Shown here piece by piece: positions 26,724 through 34,317 of a stretch of 42,452 nt of DNA (its first letter is position 1; each line of letters opens with the position of its first letter). Made by a program: the position numbers and the translations under genes. This DNA comes from Chersky-840 sp036511675. GTDB taxonomy: Bacteria > Actinomycetota > Acidimicrobiia > Acidimicrobiales > UBA8190. The notes under the pieces were generated by a model. The model did no database searches. It was not told the origin of the DNA and saw nothing but the letters and a program-made list of their open reading frames with translations. The stretch lies in assembly GCA_036511675.1 (NCBI GenBank), contig DATCBU010000004.1, positions 1 through 42,452 of the forward strand, in the 5' to 3' direction.

Positions 26724-28286
26724 ATGGGCAAGCCCACCGGGTTCTTCGAGTACGACAGGGTGCTGCCCACGCGCCGCCCCGTCCCGGTCAGGCTCAGGGA
26801 CTGGTGCGAGGTCTACGAGTCGTTCCCCGAGGAAGACGCCGTGCGTCAAGGGGCGCGCTGTATGGACTGTGGCATTCCCTTCTGCCATGAAGGATGCCCG
26901 CTCGGGAACCTGATCCCGGAGTGGAACGACCTCGTGTACCGCGGCGACTGGCCCGAAGCGCTCGAGCGACTGCACGCCACCAACAACTTCCCCGAGTTCA
27001 CCGGGCGCCTGTGCCCGGCGCCGTGCGAAGGCGCGTGCGTGCTGGGCATCAATGCCGATCCCGTCACCATCGAGCGCATCGAGTACGAGATCGCCGAGCG
27101 GGGCTGGGGCGAGGGTTGGGTGACCCCCCAGGTGCCGTCGGTGCGCACCGGCAAGTCCGTGGCGGTGGTGGGCTCGGGGCCGGCCGGTCTGGCCTGCGCC
27201 CAGCAGCTGGCCCGGGCCGGGCACAGCGTCGTCGTCTACGAGCGGGCGGAGCGGCCCGGCGGGCTGCTGCGCTACGGCATCCCCGAGTTCAAGATGGAGA
27301 AGGCCGTGCTCGACCGCCGTCTGGCGCAGCTCCGGGCCGAGGGCGTGGAATTCCGTTGCGCCACCACGGTGGGGTCGCCCGCCGCCCCCGATGACGATGC
27401 CGGTGCGGATGCCGGTGCGGGGCCCGAGCCCGGTGAGCAGCGGGGGCTCGGCACCGCGTCAGCCCCCGACGTCCGTGTCGTGCCGGCATCGTCGTTGCTG
27501 GCGGAGTTCGACGCCGTGGTCCTGGCGGGGGGAGCCACGTTGCCGCGTGACCTGCCCGTCGAGGGGCGCCAGCTCGACGGGGTCCATCTGGCCATGGACT
27601 ACCTCAAGCCCTCGAACCTGGTGCGCGAGCGCGCCTTCGACACTGCACCGATCACCGCCGAGGGAAAGCGGGTCGTGATCATCGGTGGGGGGGACACGGG
27701 CGCGGACTGCCTGGGTACCGCCCATCGCCAAGGGGCGTCCCTGGTGCATCAACTCGAGATCCTGCCCCGTCCTCCCGACGGACGGCTCTCCGACAACCCC
27801 TGGCCCACCTGGCCCCTGATCCTCCGGACCTCGGCGGCGCACGAGGAGGGTGGTGACCGCATCTACAGCGTCACGACCACCCGCTTCGTCGACGACGACA
27901 CCGGAGCCGTCCGGGCTCTGGCGGGGCATCGGGTGGATATGCGCGACGACGGTGGGCGGCCCGTGCTCGAGCCGGTGCCGGGCAGCGAATTCGAACTGCC
28001 GTGCGAGCTCGTGTTGCTGGCCATGGGTTTCTTGGGTTCCGAGCGTCGCGGGGTGGTGGGCGAGCTGGGCCTCGAGCTCGACGCCCGGGGGAGCGTCGCC
28101 TGCGACGAGCAATGGCAGACGAGTCGTGACGGCGTGTTCGTGTGCGGCGACATGACCCGGGGTCAGAGCCTTATCGTCTGGGCCATCGCCGAGGGACGGT
28201 CCTGCGCGTCGAGCGTGGACCGCTGGATCATGGGTGACACCGCGTTGCCGGCACCGCTGGTGCCGGGTCAACTCGCCCTGCGCTGA
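26724..28286 (+). CDS. gltD: glutamate synthase small subunit, with an acidic insertion
   Basis: This 520-residue NADPH-oxidising partner of GltB contains two 4Fe-4S cysteine sets near the N-terminus (ARCMDCGIPFCHEGCPLGN and CPAPCEGAC). The FAD motif is VAVVGSGPAGLACA, and the NADPH motif is VVIIGGGDTGADCLG. The C-terminal signature is VCGDMTRGQSLIVWAIAEGR. Relatives are about 480-490 residues. The excess falls between FRCATTVG and SSLLAEFDAVVLAGGA, where about 30 residues of Ala/Asp/Gly/Pro (for example DDDAGADAGAGPEP) are inserted. That position lies between strands of the FAD domain and is probably a surface loop. The ATG at 26724 has GGAG about 10 nt upstream. The stop is followed by 13-bp tandem repeats. 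Confidence 0.95.
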   Translation: MGKPTGFFEYDRVLPTRRPVPVRLRDWCEVYESFPEEDAVRQGARCMDCGIPFCHEGCPLGNLIPEWNDLVYRGDWPEALERLHATNNFPEFTGRLCPAPCEGACVLGINADPVTIERIEYEIAERGWGEGWVTPQVPSVRTGKSVAVVGSGPAGLACAQQLARAGHSVVVYERAERPGGLLRYGIPEFKMEKAVLDRRLAQLRAEGVEFRCATTVGSPAAPDDDAGADAGAGPEPGEQRGLGTASAPDVRVVPASSLLAEFDAVVLAGGATLPRDLPVEGRQLDGVHLAMDYLKPSNLVRERAFDTAPITAEGKRVVIIGGGDTGADCLGTAHRQGASLVHQLEILPRPPDGRLSDNPWPTWPLILRTSAAHEEGGDRIYSVTTTRFVDDDTGAVRALAGHRVDMRDDGGRPVLEPVPGSEFELPCELVLLAMGFLGSERRGVVGELGLELDARGSVACDEQWQTSRDGVFVCGDMTRGQSLIVWAIAEGRSCASSVDRWIMGDTALPAPLVPGQLALR

Positions 28287-28293
28287 GCACCCC

Positions 28294-28340
28294 GCCGGCG
28301 TCAAGCGCCGGCGTCAAGCGCCGGCGTCAAGCGCCGGTGT
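28294..28340. repeat. 13-bp tandem repeat forming iterated hairpins after gltD
   Basis: GCCGGCGTCAAGC starts at 28294, 28307 and 28320, with a partial copy at 28333. Any two neighbouring copies can pair as GCCGGCG-TCAAG-CGCCGGC, a perfect 7-bp stem, so the array may act as a terminator between the convergent genes. Confidence 0.95.
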
Positions 28341-28371
28341 CAGGTGTCGAGTGTCAGGTGCCAGTGTCAGG
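28337..28371. repeat. triple GTGTCAGG repeat holding the DivIVA-like stop codon
   Basis: GTGTCAGG occurs at 28337-28344, 28351-28358 and 28364-28371. The last copy contains TCA at 28367-28369, the complement of the minus-strand gene's TGA stop. Confidence 0.9.
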
Positions 28372-28915
28372 CCGACTTGGCGACGCTGCGGTCGCCGTTC
28401 TTCGATACCGGGTGCAGGTCCGGCGCGGCACTCATGGGCTCGTCGATCTCGTGTGCGTCGTCAGCGTCGACGTCGTGGTCGGTGTCGACCCCGGCGTCGC
28501 GGGCGACGCCGTCAGGGGCGGCGGCGGCCAGGTACTTCTGCAGTCGTCCCAACTCGCTCACGACGTTGGCCCTGCGGACGGCGAGGTTGTCGATGCTCTG
28601 CTGCAGGGCGTCGATCTGACGGTGGGCGTCGCCCATCATGCGGTCGGCCTCGGCTTGGGCGTTGTCGATCGCAGCGGCCTTGACCGCGTCGGCCTCTTGC
28701 TGGGCCTTCTCGCCCACGTCCAGGGCGGCGCGCAGGATCTCTGCCGCCCGCTCGCCGACGGCCGCCGTGGCGACCTCGACGGCCTGCTCGGCCCGGGCCT
28801 CGGAATCGACGAGCCACTGGTGGAGCCGCTCGACGTACTCGTCGACGGTGTCGCGCCGGTAACCTCGGAAGCCGACTTTGAACTGCTTCGGACCCTCGCC
28901 CTCATGGCTCCGCAT
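28367..28915 (-). CDS. DivIVA-domain coiled-coil protein
   Basis: This 182-residue protein has the DivIVA N-terminal signature FKVGFRGYRRDTVDEYVERL at about residues 12-31. A long Ala/Glu/Gln-rich coiled coil follows over about residues 30-135, with a charged, disordered tail rich in Asp (DTDHDVDADDAHEIDE). DivIVA-family proteins sense negative membrane curvature or scaffold polar growth and septation. Shorter family members like this one are often of unknown role. The ATG at 28915 was chosen because GGGAGAG precedes it at a suitable distance and the domain starts soon after. A GTG/ATG-containing frame continues to 28975 without conserved sequence. The gene is monocistronic, and its upstream region holds CAACAC direct repeats. 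Confidence 0.82.
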   Translation of the reverse strand: MRSHEGEGPKQFKVGFRGYRRDTVDEYVERLHQWLVDSEARAEQAVEVATAAVGERAAEILRAALDVGEKAQQEADAVKAAAIDNAQAEADRMMGDAHRQIDALQQSIDNLAVRRANVVSELGRLQKYLAAAAPDGVARDAGVDTDHDVDADDAHEIDEPMSAAPDLHPVSKNGDRSVAKSA

Positions 28916-28981
28916 TGGAGCTCTCCCTGTCTTCGCCGGTCTTGGTTGCAACGCATGGTGATGGTTCAACCTCATGACGCG

Positions 28982-29016
28982 GTCAACACGCTGTCAACAC
29001 CGACCCAACACGCTCA
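28982..29016. repeat. direct repeats upstream of the DivIVA-like gene
   Basis: GTCAACAC occurs at 28982-28989 and 28993-29000 (spacing 11 bp), followed by a weaker CCCAACACGCT. On the minus strand these read GTGTTGAC, which could be a -35-like element or an operator on one helix face. Confidence 0.5.
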
Positions 29017-29074
29017 GGTCCACCACTGCTCCCACGCCTCCCACGCTCGGGGTGGAGCCCGTTTCCGCGGCCCC

Positions 29075-29097
29075 ATCCTGGGCCCGAAGCCCGGGGT
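29075..29097 (-). terminator. hairpin terminator of the GH26-like gene
   Basis: ATCCTGGGC and GCCCGGGGT form a 9-bp stem (two wobble pairs) with the loop CCGAA. It begins 1 nt after the stop codon of the minus-strand gene. Confidence 0.5.
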
Positions 29098-29098
29098 C

Positions 29099-30118
29099 CT
29101 AGCCGGCGGGGACGGGGAGGGCCCGGGGACGGGGGGCGGCGAAGGACCGGGTGAAGGCGGCCAGGGACCGGGGGAAGGCCCGGTCCACGATGTCGTGGTG
29201 GCCGTCGGGGGCGTCCACGTCGAAGTAGCTCGTGAAGGCCACGTCGTGGGTGGTGGTCCACTGCGCCATCTTGGCGACGTAGAGCGGGTCGTCCCCGAGC
29301 CCGTGACCGTCGGAGCGGATGGTGACGCCCCACTCGGGGATGGCGGCGGGCTTGTGGTGGGCGGCCGCGAACGAGGACAGCCATTGCAGCCCGTCGACTT
29401 CGGTGACGTAGCGGGGCCACGCCAGCGCCGGGACCAAGGGGATGCCCCACACCTGGTCGTAGAGGTCGAGGCCGACGTAGTCGACGTAGGCGTCGCCGGG
29501 GTAGGCATCGGACGCGGCCTGAGGCTCGGGCCCCGACGTGGCGTTCCACACGAACCGGAATGCGGTGCCGGGCACAATCCGCATGGTCGTCACGATGGTG
29601 CGGAAGAAGGCGGCGTAGTGCGCGGCCTGGGTCCGGTCGGTGACCGACCACGGGTACCAGGTGCCGTTGAACTCCCACCCCACACGCAAGATGGCGTCGC
29701 CCTCGCCGTAGTGCACCAGGGTCCGGGCCAAGGTGGCGAACTCGGCGTCGTAGCGACCCGAGGCTCCTGCCGTCATGGTGCCGACGACCCGACCGTCTTT
29801 GGTGGGGAGCATGGGGACCCCGAGCACGAGCCGGTACCGGCTCGTCTGCCACGGTGCCAGGATGCGTTGCAACGGCTTGACTCCGACCATGCCCGTCCAG
29901 CCGTCGGTGCGGGGCAGGTAGTCCGACGCCAAGCTGGGGTTGGCCCCGGTGCGGCGGGCGAAGTGGGCGACGTTGTTCGGTTGTCCCGATCCCACATACA
30001 CGCCGAGGGGCACACCGCCGGCGTTGACCTTCGGAAGGCTGACCGCGTCGACCGCCGGGCCCGAACACCCTGCGATCAACGCGGCCAACAGGGCCATCAC
30101 GACCACCACGGGCCGCAC
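29099..30118 (-). CDS. secreted GH26-like glycoside hydrolase lipoprotein
   Basis: This 339-residue exported protein has a short lipoprotein signal, MRPVVVVMALLAALIAGC, with Cys18 in the lipobox. The mature part resembles glycoside hydrolase family 26 (TIM-barrel beta-mannanases and related enzymes). RVGWEFNGTWYPW carries the putative acid/base Glu149, and AIPEWGVTI carries the putative nucleophile Glu262. Both glutamates are at the ends of strands expected in clan GH-A. The intervening segments FRFVWNAT and DYVGLDLYDQVWG also fit. The substrate (mannan or another beta-glycan) cannot be read from sequence. The GTG at 30118 begins the signal peptide directly. The gene lies 35 bp downstream of the VOC gene and may be co-transcribed with it. 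Confidence 0.82.
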   Translation of the reverse strand: MRPVVVVMALLAALIAGCSGPAVDAVSLPKVNAGGVPLGVYVGSGQPNNVAHFARRTGANPSLASDYLPRTDGWTGMVGVKPLQRILAPWQTSRYRLVLGVPMLPTKDGRVVGTMTAGASGRYDAEFATLARTLVHYGEGDAILRVGWEFNGTWYPWSVTDRTQAAHYAAFFRTIVTTMRIVPGTAFRFVWNATSGPEPQAASDAYPGDAYVDYVGLDLYDQVWGIPLVPALAWPRYVTEVDGLQWLSSFAAAHHKPAAIPEWGVTIRSDGHGLGDDPLYVAKMAQWTTTHDVAFTSYFDVDAPDGHHDIVDRAFPRSLAAFTRSFAAPRPRALPVPAG

Positions 30119-30153
30119 TCTTGGTTGGCCGTAGCCTGCGGTGCGCGCTGTGG

Positions 30154-30927
30154 CTATCCGGTGCCGTGCATGGCGATGACGGCGAACACCGCGCCGGTCG
30201 GGTCACTGAGAACGGCGAAGCGCCCGGGCGCCATGTCCATGGGGTCGAGAAGGGTGGCGCCGCCGAGCTCGGTGGCCCGTGTCACCGACGCGTCGCAGTC
30301 CTCGACGGCGAAGTAGACGAGCCAGTAGGCCGGTATCTGGGGAGGCATCTCGGACGGCATGTCCATCATGCCGCCGACGCTGTCGCCGCCGCGGTTCCAC
30401 TCGGTGTACGTCAAGTAGCCGTCTTCCCGGCTGGCGGCACCCCACCCGAACACCGCCCCGTAGAAGACCGCCGCCGCGGCGGTGTCGCGGGTTTGCAACT
30501 CGTTCCAGGTGAAGGTCCCCGGCTCGTTGGCGAGGTCGGCCCCGATGTGGGCCCGGGGCTGCCACAGGGCCAGGGCCGCCCCGGTGGGGTCGAGGAACAC
30601 CGCCATACGGCCTACGTCGAGCACGTCCATGGGCGCCACCAGCGTCGTGCCACCGTGGGCCCCGACCTTGGCCATGGTGGCGTCGACGTCGTGCACCGAC
30701 ACGTACGTCATCCACGCCGGCGCTTGGGCGGGGTCCATCACAGGGCCCAGGCCGGCCACGTTCTTGCCCTGCTTCTGGAACATGCAGTACCCGCCGGCCT
30801 CGGGGCTCCCCTCGGTGGCCGCCCAGCCGAACAACGCACCGTAAAAGGCCTTGGCGCCCGAGAGGTCGGGGGACGACAGGTCCACCCACGACGGCGTCCC
30901 CGGGAGGTAGGACTCGAACTCGACCAC
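30154..30927 (-). CDS. two-domain VOC (glyoxalase/bleomycin-resistance fold) protein
   Basis: This 257-residue protein is made of two tandem vicinal-oxygen-chelate domains, about residues 5-120 and 130-255. Each has a WVDL/WNEL opening strand, a GAKAFYGALFGW / AAAVFYGAVFGW helix, and a closing PTGAALALWQP / PTGAVFAVIA strand. VOC proteins act as lyases, dioxygenases or binding proteins. Many actinobacterial two-domain members are annotated as hydroxylases or glyoxalases without a known substrate. The GTG at 30927 was chosen because GAGG sits 8 nt before it. A GTG three codons upstream (30936) is possible. A TACGCT box (minus strand, 30966-30961) would give a short leader. Confidence 0.85.
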   Translation of the reverse strand: MVEFESYLPGTPSWVDLSSPDLSGAKAFYGALFGWAATEGSPEAGGYCMFQKQGKNVAGLGPVMDPAQAPAWMTYVSVHDVDATMAKVGAHGGTTLVAPMDVLDVGRMAVFLDPTGAALALWQPRAHIGADLANEPGTFTWNELQTRDTAAAAVFYGAVFGWGAASREDGYLTYTEWNRGGDSVGGMMDMPSEMPPQIPAYWLVYFAVEDCDASVTRATELGGATLLDPMDMAPGRFAVLSDPTGAVFAVIAMHGTG

Positions 30928-30960
30928 GACTGTCACCTCGTCTGGGGTTGCGTGGGCGCG

Positions 30961-30966
30961 AGCGTA
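30961..30966 (-). promoter_or_regulatory. putative -10 box of the VOC gene
   Basis: TACGCT on the minus strand lies about 33 nt before the chosen GTG, leaving room for the GAGG ribosome site. Confidence 0.3.
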
Positions 30967-30975
30967 TCCAAGGCC

Positions 30976-31191
30976 ATGCGGCGCGCGCCGGGCGGGGGAG
31001 CTCCCGTTGCCGAGATGTTGGGGAACCGATGGGAGCCGGTTGATCCCGAGTGCCCACACTGCGAGCGTCGTCGGAACGAGCGGTTCAGCGGCGACACGAC
31101 CCGACGTCAGGGCCCGGAGCCGACAGTCCCATGCCGGTGCCGGGCCGACTCGGGTCGCGGCACGCGCTCACGTGTGGGCGGGTGTCAGTAG
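30976..31191 (+). CDS. possible small zinc-binding protein
   Basis: A 71-codon frame lies on the plus strand between two minus-strand genes, overlapping the phosphotriesterase-like gene's 3' end by 7 bp. The product would contain CPHC and CRC pairs in VDPECPHCERRR ... VPCRCRAD, followed by a basic tail, which is reminiscent of a small zinc ribbon. Start options are ATG at 30976 or ATG at 31015. There is no good ribosome site, although TATCCA lies 5 nt before the first ATG. Codon use is not strongly GC-biased at third positions. It may be spurious. I include it because the cysteine pattern is regular and the stretch is otherwise empty. Confidence 0.25.
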   Translation: MRRAPGGGAPVAEMLGNRWEPVDPECPHCERRRNERFSGDTTRRQGPEPTVPCRCRADSGRGTRSRVGGCQ

Positions 31192-32159
31192 CCGGGCCCG
31201 TAGTCCAGGATGCGGCGTGGAGTGTCGACGAGCATGGTGTGGATCTGCTCGTCGCTGACGCCCCGGGCGCGCATGGCGGGCAGCACGTCGGTGCTGATGT
31301 GGAGGAAGTTCCAGTTGGGCTGGACCTTGTGCAGGAAGTCGTCGTCGAACCAGTCCATGTGGCATCCGGCGTCGTGCGACAGCACCATGCACGGAGCCCA
31401 ACCACCTTCGCACAACTGGGCCACGGTCTCGACCCGCTGCTCGGTGGAGCAGTACGCATCCACGCCGAACCGGTCCATGCCCAAGGTCGAGCCCGCCGCC
31501 AGGAGCTCGCGCAGGTAGTCCAGGTCGGTGCTGTCGCCGCTGTGTCCGACGACGACCCGGGCCAGGTCCACGCCCTCCTCGGTGAACACGCGTTGCTGGT
31601 CCAGGCCTCGCCGGGTGGCGGTATCGGTGTGGGTGGAGATGGGGAGCCCCGAGGCGCGGTGCACTCGGGCCACGGCGCGCAGGATGCGCTCCACCCCGGG
31701 TGTGAGCCCCGGTTTGTCGGTGGCGCACTTGAGGATGCCGGGCCGGACCCCGGACCCGGCGATGCCGTTCTCGATGTCGTGGAGGAAGAACTCGTCCAAC
31801 ATGTCGACACGCGTGGGGCGGAACGGCGCGCTGCGGTAGTCGAAGTAGTGCGGCAGGTCGTTGTAGGTGTAGAGGCCGGTGGCCACCACGATGTTGAGCT
31901 CGATCTGGGCCGCCACCTCCTGGACGGTCTCGATGTCGCGGCCGAGCCCGACGACGGTGAGGTCGACGATGGTGTCGATGCCGGCGGCCTTGAGCTCGTG
32001 CAGTCGGTCGACGGCGCGCGCCACCTGCGTGGCGCGGTCCCACCCGGTGGGCCAGTTGGACGCCACCTCCGGCGAGCGGACGAACACGTGCTCGTGCATG
32101 AGCGTGGCGCCCAGCTCGCCGGCGTCGATCGGGCCGCGCACCGTGTTGACCTGCCCCAT
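31185..32159 (-). CDS. phosphotriesterase-family metallohydrolase
   Basis: This 324-residue amidohydrolase-superfamily enzyme shows the binuclear metal ligands of the phosphotriesterase group. These are HEH at residues 22-24, the carboxylated lysine K144 in GILKCATD, His in STHTDT, His in VGHSGDSTD and Asp in LSHDAGC. Members include phosphotriesterases, phosphotriesterase-like lactonases and E. coli Php. The native activity is most often lactone hydrolysis, and the true substrate here is unknown. The ATG at 32159 has an excellent ribosome site (GGAGGAGGGG). A TAGGGT box (minus strand, 32205-32200) lies in the 59-bp gap after the PPOX gene, so it may have its own promoter. Confidence 0.9.
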   Translation of the reverse strand: MGQVNTVRGPIDAGELGATLMHEHVFVRSPEVASNWPTGWDRATQVARAVDRLHELKAAGIDTIVDLTVVGLGRDIETVQEVAAQIELNIVVATGLYTYNDLPHYFDYRSAPFRPTRVDMLDEFFLHDIENGIAGSGVRPGILKCATDKPGLTPGVERILRAVARVHRASGLPISTHTDTATRRGLDQQRVFTEEGVDLARVVVGHSGDSTDLDYLRELLAAGSTLGMDRFGVDAYCSTEQRVETVAQLCEGGWAPCMVLSHDAGCHMDWFDDDFLHKVQPNWNFLHISTDVLPAMRARGVSDEQIHTMLVDTPRRILDYGPGY

Positions 32160-32199
32160 GGACCCCTCCTCCGCCTCGACCGTCGTTCGGGTCGGCCGT

Positions 32200-32205
32200 A
32201 CCCTA
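32200..32205 (-). promoter_or_regulatory. putative -10 box of the phosphotriesterase-like gene
   Basis: TAGGGT on the minus strand lies about 40 nt before the ATG at 32159, leaving a leader of about 34 nt that holds the strong ribosome site. Confidence 0.4.
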
Positions 32206-32218
32206 GCGGCGGGCCCGA

Positions 32219-32626
32219 TCAGCCGGCGGTGTCGGGCCCGGCGCGCTCCACGGTGATCCGCACCAGGACCCGTTGTTCTCGGACCATGGCCGCCCGGTAG
32301 TCGTCCCAGTCGGGGTGCTCGCCAGAGATCTGGCGGTAGTACGCCACCAGACCGTCCATGGCCTCGGGGAGCGAGACCACCTCGACGGGGCCTTCCACCT
32401 GCACGGAGTTCCCGTAGAAATTGTCGGTGAAGACGATCAGTGAGGCCCGGGGCCGCCGGCGGAGATTCTTGGTCTTGATGGCCGTCTCACGGGTCGAGAC
32501 GACGACGGTGTCGTCCTCCACCCCGGCGGCGACCAGAGACAGCTGGGGGTTGCCGTCGGCGCGCGTGGTGGCCAGCACGGCCCGGTGGTTGAGTGCGATG
32601 AAGTCCAGCGCGGTGGTGATGTCCAT
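32219..32626 (-). CDS. PPOX-class, probably F420-dependent, oxidoreductase
   Basis: This 135-residue split-barrel flavin/deazaflavin-binding protein has the N-terminal ALDFIALNHRAVLATTRADGNPQLSLV segment typical of PPOX-class F420-dependent enzymes. ETAIKTKNLRRRPRASLIVF follows, including the basic patch that binds the cofactor phosphate tail. FbiC, needed to make F420, is encoded 3 kb away in this window, which supports F420 over FMN as cofactor. The substrate is unknown. The ATG at 32626 begins at the conserved domain. A TAGCCT box 8 nt before it on the minus strand suggests a nearly leaderless mRNA. It is divergent from the acyl-CoA synthetase gene with 60 bp between them. Confidence 0.87.
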   Translation of the reverse strand: MDITTALDFIALNHRAVLATTRADGNPQLSLVAAGVEDDTVVVSTRETAIKTKNLRRRPRASLIVFTDNFYGNSVQVEGPVEVVSLPEAMDGLVAYYRQISGEHPDWDDYRAAMVREQRVLVRITVERAGPDTAG

Positions 32627-32674
32627 GACACCGCAGGCTATTGCAATCGGCCCGGCCCGCGCCGGGGGCACCGG

Positions 32675-32680
32675 TAAGCT
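32675..32680 (+). promoter_or_regulatory. -10 box for leaderless acyl-CoA synthetase mRNA
   Basis: TAAGCT is followed by 6 nt and the ATG at 32687. Confidence 0.45.
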
Positions 32681-32686
32681 CGGGGA

Positions 32687-34315
32687 ATGCTGAGCACGAT
32701 GCAAGACGGGCCGCTCCTGGTGAGTGGCATCCTCCGTCGGGGCCAGGCGGTGTACGGCGAGAGTCGGGTCGTCACCGCCCAGTCCGACGGGTACCGGGAA
32801 GCGACCTTCACCGAGGTCGGGGCGCGCGCCGAGCAATTGGCCAAGGCGTTGCGGCGGCTCGGCGTGGGTGCCGACGACCGGGTAGGGACCTTCGCCTGGA
32901 ACGACCAGGAGCACCTCGAGGCGTATCTGGCCATCCCGTCGATGGGGGCGGTGCTCCACACGCTCAACATCCGACTGTTCCCCGAGCAACTGGCCTACGT
33001 GGTTAACCACGGCGAGGACAAGGTCGTCATCGTGGACGGGTCGATCGCCCCGCTGTTCGCCCGCGTCCGCGACGAGTGCAAGACCGTGGAGCACATCATC
33101 ATCGTCGGTGAGGGAGATACCACCGGTCTGGGCGACACCATCTCCTACGACGACTTCATCGGCGCCGAGGAGCCGGGGTACGAATGGCCCGAGCTCGACG
33201 AACGCCAGGCCGCATCGATGTGCTACACGAGCGGCACCACCGGGAATCCCAAGGGGGTCGTCTACAGCCACCGTTCGACGTGGCTGCACGCCTTCGCCGG
33301 CATGAGCACCAACTGCGTGGGGGCCAGTGAAGGCGACCGTGTGCTCGTGATCGTACCCATGTTCCATGCCAACGCCTGGGGCATGCCGTACACGGCGTTC
33401 TTCGGAGGGACCGACCTCATCTTCCCCGAGCGCTATCTCCAGGCCGAGCCCCTGTGCCGGATCATCGCCGAGCAGCGCCCGACACTGTCGCTGGGTGTCC
33501 CCACGATCTGGAACGACCTGTTGCACTACTCCCAGAGCCACGAGGCCGATCTCTCCTCCCTGCGCCTTCTCACCGCCGGGGGCGCGGCGGTGCCACGCTC
33601 GCTCATGGAGGCCTACGAGGAGCGATTCGACATCGCCATGATCCAGGGTTGGGGGATGACCGAGACCAGCCCGGTGTGTGCCTTCGGCCGGGCTCCCAAG
33701 GGTGTCCCCCCCGAGCAGGAGATGGACTGGCGGGCCAAGACCGGACGCATCATCGCCGGGGTCGAGCTGCGCGTGGTCGACGAAGAGGGGCGCGTCCTGC
33801 CCAACGACGGCAAGTCCGTCGGCGAGTTCGAGGTCCGGGGACCATGGGTCACCGCCTCGTACTACGGGGACCCGAGCCCCGAGCCCTTCCACGACGGATG
33901 GCTTCGGACCGGGGACGTGGGGAGCTTCGACGGCCGGGGCTTCATGCAGATCTCGGACCGCACCAAGGACGTCATCAAGTCCGGGGGGGAGTGGATCTCG
34001 TCGGTCGAGCTCGAGAACGAGGTGATGGCCTACCCCGACGTCTATGAGGCCGCCGTCATCGGTGTTCCCGACGCCCGCTGGGACGAGCGCCCCCTGGTGG
34101 TCATCGTGTCGGCCGAAGGGAAGCACCCCGAGCCGGCCGACATCCTGGCGTTCCTCTCGGACCGGGTGGCGCGGTGGTGGCTTCCCGAGCGTTGGGCCTT
34201 CGCCGATGAGATCCCGAAGACCTCGGTCGGGAAGTTCGACAAGAAGGTCCTGCGGGCCAAGGCGGCCGACGGCACCCTCGAGATCAACGAGGTCGACATC
34301 CCGGCCCACCGGTAG
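32687..34315 (+). CDS. AMP-forming fatty-acyl-CoA synthetase
   Basis: This 542-residue adenylate-forming enzyme activates a carboxylic acid with ATP and joins it to CoA. It shows the P-loop-like MCYTSGTTGNPKGVVYSH at about residues 178-195 and the GWGMTETSPV core motif. Next come the GWLRTGDVGSFDGRGFMQISDRTKD hinge region and the C-terminal catalytic lysine motif PKTSVGKFDKK. The domain order and length fit the long- or medium-chain fatty-acid CoA ligase group. The N-terminus starts at MLSTMQDGPLLVSGIL, as is common in actinobacterial members. The start is fixed by a leaderless -10 box. The gene is followed after 2 bp by a small helical protein gene. The chain-length preference is unknown. 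Confidence 0.92.
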   Translation: MLSTMQDGPLLVSGILRRGQAVYGESRVVTAQSDGYREATFTEVGARAEQLAKALRRLGVGADDRVGTFAWNDQEHLEAYLAIPSMGAVLHTLNIRLFPEQLAYVVNHGEDKVVIVDGSIAPLFARVRDECKTVEHIIIVGEGDTTGLGDTISYDDFIGAEEPGYEWPELDERQAASMCYTSGTTGNPKGVVYSHRSTWLHAFAGMSTNCVGASEGDRVLVIVPMFHANAWGMPYTAFFGGTDLIFPERYLQAEPLCRIIAEQRPTLSLGVPTIWNDLLHYSQSHEADLSSLRLLTAGGAAVPRSLMEAYEERFDIAMIQGWGMTETSPVCAFGRAPKGVPPEQEMDWRAKTGRIIAGVELRVVDEEGRVLPNDGKSVGEFEVRGPWVTASYYGDPSPEPFHDGWLRTGDVGSFDGRGFMQISDRTKDVIKSGGEWISSVELENEVMAYPDVYEAAVIGVPDARWDERPLVVIVSAEGKHPEPADILAFLSDRVARWWLPERWAFADEIPKTSVGKFDKKVLRAKAADGTLEINEVDIPAHR

Positions 34316-34317
34316 CG

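Noticed and set aside
28294..28340. CRISPR-like array
   Set aside because: The 13-bp units are directly adjacent with no spacers, and there are no cas genes.
32627..34309. Long minus-strand frame antisense to the acyl-CoA synthetase, in frame with the PPOX gene
   Set aside because: The extension has no conserved sequence. The PPOX domain begins exactly at ATG 32626 and has its own -10 box.
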